In this document: one piece after another, positions 60,616 through 64,000 of the stretch | Layout of the letters: the number at the start of each line of letters is the position of its first letter | Position numbering within the stretch: the stretch's first letter is position 1 | Assembly (NCBI RefSeq): GCF_016908495.1 | Contig: NZ_JAFBDZ010000002.1 | Span: 1 to 64,000, forward strand | Source of the DNA: Rossellomorea pakistanensis | GTDB lineage: Bacteria > Bacillota > Bacilli > Bacillales > Bacillaceae_B | DNA length: 64,000 nt | Direction: 5' to 3' | Notes under the pieces: generated by a model | What the model saw: the letters and a program-made list of their open reading frames with translations, nothing else | Databases searched by the model: none | What the model was told of the DNA's origin: nothing | Translations under genes and position numbers: made by a program

Positions 60616-61398
60616 TTGAAAATTGTTACAGTAGGGGACAACTGCATGGACGTTTACCTGGCAGATGGGAAAGGCTATCCTGGAGGCAACCCTGTGAATG
60701 TTGCTGTATATTTAAGGGACCTTCATGTTGAATCCGCTTATATTGGTTGGGTCGGATCTGATAAATATGGTGATGAAATGATTAGGGCCATTCAAAATAG
60801 AGGTGTTAATACCACACATATTTCTCAGAAAGAAGGAAAAACAGCTATTACATATGTTGAAATGATAGGTAATGATCGTAGTTTTAAAGAATATGATGAA
60901 GGAGTCATGGTTGATTTTTCTTTATCAACGGAAGAACTCCATTTTATTCAAACCCACCAACTCATACATGCCGGGATTTGGGGTCATGTTGAAAAGTATT
61001 TACCCATACTCAAAGAGAAAGGATTGCTCACCTCTTTTGATTTCTCAGATCAATTAGATAGCCATTTGGTGAAAACGTTACCGCCCCATGTTGACTTTTC
61101 ATTCTTTTCTTATACCAAGGATGATCAGTTTATACGGGATTTTTTAAAGGAAGTCAAACATCAAGGCTCTAAAGTTGCGCTGGCAACGTTAGGTGAAAAT
61201 GGTTCCCTTGCTTACAATGGAGAACATTTTTATAAATGTGGTGTGGGTAAAGGAGCTGTCGTTGATACCATGGGAGCCGGAGATTCTTTCATTTCAGGTT
61301 TCGTTTATGGCATCTTAAAGGGCTTTTCCATTCAAGAGTGTTTACAATTGGGGACAGAAACAGCTGCAAAAACAATAAGATATTACGGGGCATGGTGA
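60616..61398 (+). CDS. frlD: fructoselysine 6-kinase, FrlD (PfkB family)
   Basis: 260 aa, as E. coli FrlD (261). A ribokinase/PfkB fold: KIVTVGDNCMDVYLADGKGY, GGNPVNVAVYL, and the anion-hole and catalytic base in DTMGAGDSFISGF. The C-terminus TAAKTIRYYGAW closely matches E. coli FrlD (TIQYHGAW). It phosphorylates fructoselysine at O6 for FrlB. I start at a TTG (60616), with TGAGG 9 nt upstream; a GTG 15 bp earlier overlaps that site. Confidence 0.87.
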   Translation: MKIVTVGDNCMDVYLADGKGYPGGNPVNVAVYLRDLHVESAYIGWVGSDKYGDEMIRAIQNRGVNTTHISQKEGKTAITYVEMIGNDRSFKEYDEGVMVDFSLSTEELHFIQTHQLIHAGIWGHVEKYLPILKEKGLLTSFDFSDQLDSHLVKTLPPHVDFSFFSYTKDDQFIRDFLKEVKHQGSKVALATLGENGSLAYNGEHFYKCGVGKGAVVDTMGAGDSFISGFVYGILKGFSIQECLQLGTETAAKTIRYYGAW

Positions 61399-61463
61399 CT
61401 GGTGATTTCAATCAATGTATAATTGACTTATATAATCTAATTGAATGATAAAGGATGAATGAT

Positions 61464-62192
61464 ATGAATTTAAATCCTTCGACCCCCCAGCCTCTATATA
61501 TGCAGATTCGGCAAATGTTGAAGAATGATATCCAGGAAGGGAAATACAAGCCAGATCAACAAATCCCTACTGAAGCAGAGCTTTGTGAAACGTATAAAGT
61601 AAGTCGAATTACTATAAGGAAAGCAATTGAAGAACTAGTGGAAGACGGCACGCTGACTCGTATTCCACGTAGAGGAACTTTTGTTGCGTCTAATAAATTT
61701 CATAATGAGTTGTTATCGGTAAGCGGATTTTCAGAGTTTAGTCACCAATTGGGTATGATCCCCAATTCACGTATTTTAAGAAGTGAAGTCATCCCGGTAC
61801 CTAAAGATGTTGCCGAACGCCTCCATGTTGAAGAAGGAAGTCCCGTTCTAGAACTTGAACGATTAATGTATGTAAATGAAAGGCCATTATTTTACGATAT
61901 TGCTCATTATTCGTTAATTCGCTTCCCTAATTTAGAAAAGAAAATTGCAAGGGATGAATCTACATATAAAATTCTCTTAGAAGATTATAATACAGAAATA
62001 GTCAGTAACGATAAAATTATTGATGTTATTAGTGCTACAAAAGAATATGCAAAGTTTCTAGAATGTGATATTGGATCTAACCTCTTTAAAATTTTAAAAA
62101 TTGCATTTGATTCAAACGATGAACCGGTGCACCTCTCTACCTTTATGTGTGAAACAAACAAAGTAAATTTAACTGTCCATCGGGCAAAATAG
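61464..62192 (+). CDS. frlR: GntR/HutC-family repressor, FrlR-like
   Basis: 242 aa (E. coli FrlR 243). Winged-helix GntR DNA-binding domain at ~1-75 (PLYMQIRQMLKNDIQEGKYK, AELCETYKVSRITIRKAIEE, RIPRRGTFV), then a UTRA ligand-binding domain (~95-240). It probably represses the frl genes until fructoselysine 6-phosphate or a related sugar binds. I start at 61464, with AAGGA 8 nt upstream; an ATG 9 bp earlier is too close. The shared block at both frl promoters is its candidate operator. Confidence 0.87.
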   Translation: MNLNPSTPQPLYMQIRQMLKNDIQEGKYKPDQQIPTEAELCETYKVSRITIRKAIEELVEDGTLTRIPRRGTFVASNKFHNELLSVSGFSEFSHQLGMIPNSRILRSEVIPVPKDVAERLHVEEGSPVLELERLMYVNERPLFYDIAHYSLIRFPNLEKKIARDESTYKILLEDYNTEIVSNDKIIDVISATKEYAKFLECDIGSNLFKILKIAFDSNDEPVHLSTFMCETNKVNLTVHRAK

Positions 62193-62226
62193 ATCATACC
62201 AAATGCATAAGTATGATCTATTTTTA
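62190..62226 (+). terminator. frlR terminator
   Basis: TAGATCATAC and GTATGATCTA form a 10-bp perfect stem followed by TTTTTATAC, overlapping the frlR stop codon. Confidence 0.85.
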
Positions 62227-62512
62227 TACTGCAACATACTGAGAAAGCAAATTTTATGTTTTTCTTCACAAAGTTATCCCTTCTACTTTTTAACATATTA
62301 GCTTTAGCTAGTTTAAAAAGTAGAAGGACTGGCAACAAAAAAACTTTTAGGGAGGATATTTAAAAGGATGAGAAGAATAACTAACTGGGTTGAAATTAAT
62401 CTTTCCATGTAGACAATATACAAGTCAGTAGACGTTTTTAACTTCAGTTATCCCTAAAACGTTATATGACCCTTTGACGATAGCGCTTTACCAAACAACG
62501 AAAGGGAATCTT
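62227..62512. other. intergenic region with inverted repeat
   Basis: 286 bp before the acetyltransferase gene. CTTCTACTTTTTAA (62280-62293) is the exact complement of 62313-62326 (TTAAAAAGTAGAAG); the 19-bp loop has its own partial symmetry TTAGCTTTAGCTA. No gene is seen. Confidence 0.6.
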
Positions 62513-63058
62513 ATGAGAGAATCGAATAATATTAAATTTATTGAGTTGGATAGCAATGATTTAACCACTACCCTTTTAAAAACCTTCAATCGTTATCAGG
62601 AAACCAATCAGGTACTGTTTAAAGCTAACGATCAATATCGTTTTAAAGCTGACCACTTTGTAGACCAATGGGAGGATGAAAAAAAAGCTCTTGTCATCCA
62701 GTCATTACAGAATTGTGTGAAATCTGGAGGGGGTGTAATCGGTGCTTTTCTTGAAGGCCGTTTAGTTGGCTTTGCAAGTGTGGAGGGTGAATTGTTCGGT
62801 AGCGATAATGAATACCTAGAACTCTCTTATATTCATGTGTCGAATGAAATCAGAAACAGTGGTCTAGGTAAGGAATTATTCGGGCTTTGCTGTTCGAAGG
62901 CAAAACAACTTGGTGCTAAAAAGCTGTATATAGCTGCACATCCCTCTGAAGAAACACAACATTTCTATTCAGCCGTGGGTTGTACATTTGCAATGGAGAT
63001 TAACCAAGAGATCTATGTAAAAGAGCCTTTAGATATACAATTAGAATTTACTTTATAA
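62513..63058 (+). CDS. GNAT family N-acetyltransferase
   Basis: 181 aa. The acetyl-CoA pocket has SYIHVSNEIRNSGLGKELF (Q/RxxGxG/A variant RNSGLG) and the C-terminal helix-strand LGAKKLYIAAHPSEETQHFY. The target is unknown. The N-terminal part FIELDSNDLTTTLLKTFNRY is typical of a subgroup that acts on small amines. The start at 62513 has AAAGGGAA upstream; an in-frame start 39 bp earlier lacks such a site. Confidence 0.87.
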   Translation: MRESNNIKFIELDSNDLTTTLLKTFNRYQETNQVLFKANDQYRFKADHFVDQWEDEKKALVIQSLQNCVKSGGGVIGAFLEGRLVGFASVEGELFGSDNEYLELSYIHVSNEIRNSGLGKELFGLCCSKAKQLGAKKLYIAAHPSEETQHFYSAVGCTFAMEINQEIYVKEPLDIQLEFTL

Positions 63059-63072
63059 CTATTATAAAGTGG

Positions 63073-63099
63073 AAGGCCTCCCAAATAGGAGGCCTTTTC
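63073..63099. terminator. bidirectional terminator after the GNAT gene
   Basis: AAGGCCTCC and GGAGGCCTT form a 9-bp stem, followed by TTCA on the plus strand and CCACTTT on the minus. It separates the convergent acetyltransferase and propeller genes. Confidence 0.75.
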
Positions 63100-63148
63100 A
63101 ACTGAAGGCAGAGTTACCATCGTATCACCCGTTTTATCGCTTTTTCTG

Positions 63149-64000
63149 TTACTGTCCTCGATACATATGAATAAGGCTTCGATTTTGTCCCCTTGCGAAT
63201 ACATCAATACGGTTTGGTCCCCAAGACACTGCCGCTGGTTCAGAGTTTAGAGAGCCTCCAAGGTTTCGCCAATCTGACCATCGAGAGCCGTTCCATGTTT
63301 TTAGATAAAGTTCATTATTTCTTCCTCTTACAAATACCTGTAGTCGGTTTGGACGTGTGGAAGACACTGCAGGTGCTGATGTCAGGACTCCTCCAAGGCT
63401 TTCCCAATTACTCCAATTAGAGCCATTCCACCATTTGTGAATTAAATCTCGGTTTTGTCCTCTTGCAAACACATCAATACGGTTCGGCCCCCAAGACACA
63501 GCTGCTGGTGCCGATGTTAATTGGCCGCCGAGGTCTTCCCAATCTTCCCAGCGAGAACCATTCCATGTTTTCTTATAAAGTCTTTGATTTCTTCCTCTAA
63601 CAAAAACATCTAATTGGTTTGAACGTCGAGAAGAGGCAGCAGGGCTACTCGTTAACGTCCCTCCAAGGTTTTCCCAATCACTCCAGCGGCTTCCGTTCCA
63701 CCATTTATGGTAGAGACTATCATCGGTCCCTCTGACAAATACATCGATACGATTTGGTCCCCAAGAAACGGCTGCAGGTGATGATGTTAATGTTCCACCA
63801 AGACTTTCCCAATTGCTCCATCTCTGTCCATTCCACCAAATATGGTAAAGACTTTGGTCGGTTCCTCTTGCAAACACATCAAGTCGATTGGGCTGCCAAG
63901 AGGAGACTGATGGTCCAGATGTGAGGATTCCTCCGAGGTCTTCCCAATCTGACCATCCTTGGCCAGGCTGACCTCCTCCATTTCCATTCCCGATAGCATT
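63149..64000 (-). CDS. repeat beta-propeller lectin-like protein, C-terminal part
   Basis: The frame is open to the right edge, so the 5' end is missing; 283 codons are seen. After a glycine-rich linker ([15 protein letters not shown]) come six repeats of ~45 residues with consensus WSxWexLGGxLTSxPAavSW, then [20 protein letters not shown]. The last ends LIHMYRGQ. Such tandem WxxWxxLGG...DVFxRG repeats form PLL-like or sialidase-like propellers that bind sugars. DNA between the repeats is similar, so they arose by recent duplication. The unseen N-terminal part may carry a catalytic or anchoring domain. Convergent to the acetyltransferase gene. Confidence 0.8.
   Translation of the reverse strand, partial: NAIGNGNGGGQPGQGWSDWEDLGGILTSGPSVSSWQPNRLDVFARGTDQSLYHIWWNGQRWSNWESLGGTLTSSPAAVSWGPNRIDVFVRGTDDSLYHKWWNGSRWSDWENLGGTLTSSPAASSRRSNQLDVFVRGRNQRLYKKTWNGSRWEDWEDLGGQLTSAPAAVSWGPNRIDVFARGQNRDLIHKWWNGSNWSNWESLGGVLTSAPAVSSTRPNRLQVFVRGRNNELYLKTWNGSRWSDWRNLGGSLNSEPAAVSWGPNRIDVFARGQNRSLIHMYRGQ

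Overview
The window is the replication-origin region of a low-GC, endospore-forming member of the Bacillaceae. The gene order around the origin is that of Bacillus: 16S rRNA, gyrA, gyrB, remB, recF, yaaA, dnaN and dnaA run leftward, and rpmH, rnpA, spoIIIJ, jag, mnmE, mnmG, rsmG, noc, soj and spo0J run rightward. Spore genes (spo0J, a yyaC-type gene), parS sites and tRNA genes fit the same group. I cannot name the species from sequence alone.

Layout. 1-420: 5' end of a 16S rRNA gene on the minus strand, with leader and two promoters. 421-11,496: minus-strand replication block (a degenerate HD-GYP protein, gyrA, gyrB, remB, recF, yaaA, dnaN, dnaA). The origin is bipartite, with DnaA boxes on both sides of dnaA and an unwinding element (DnaA-trio) between dnaA and dnaN. 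12,074-21,790: plus-strand core genes for ribosome and RNase P assembly, membrane insertion, tRNA modification and chromosome segregation. 21,908-38,135: DUF554, yyaC, a mechanosensitive channel, DUF951, ychF, the rpsF-ssb-rpsR operon, a chemoreceptor, yybS-gdpP-rplI, replicative helicase, purA and a potassium channel. 38,245-38,936: a disturbed tRNA locus (Lys, a Glu/Asp hybrid, Phe) with two tRNA 5'-half elements. 39,247-48,805: an M23 peptidase gene, the walRKHIJ operon, an HtrA-type protease, a small CxxH/CxxC protein and rlmH, which close the conserved block.

48,806-64,000 is accessory. It holds a GyrI-like/WYL regulator cassette; a large protein with YadA-like head repeats, a Peptidase_G2-type domain and a SHOCT tail; an AraC regulator with an EamA transporter; a PEP-mutase-family enzyme; and an Ada-type regulator. 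It also holds a complete fructoselysine-type operon (frlC-frlA-frlB-frlD-frlR) resembling the enterobacterial one, an acetyltransferase, and the C-terminal part of a six-repeat beta-propeller protein that runs off the right edge.

Genes are transcribed away from the origin on both arms, so most are co-directional with replication. The most unusual signals are: the two tRNA-5'-half elements whose tails show compensatory base changes; the chimeric Glu/Asp tRNA; the YadA-head-repeat protein in a phage-free Gram-positive context; and a 22-bp block shared by the two frl promoters. Conserved DnaA-box clusters lie outside oriC in the jag-mnmE and htrC-rlmH gaps. Several short repeat families are scattered through the intergenic regions.
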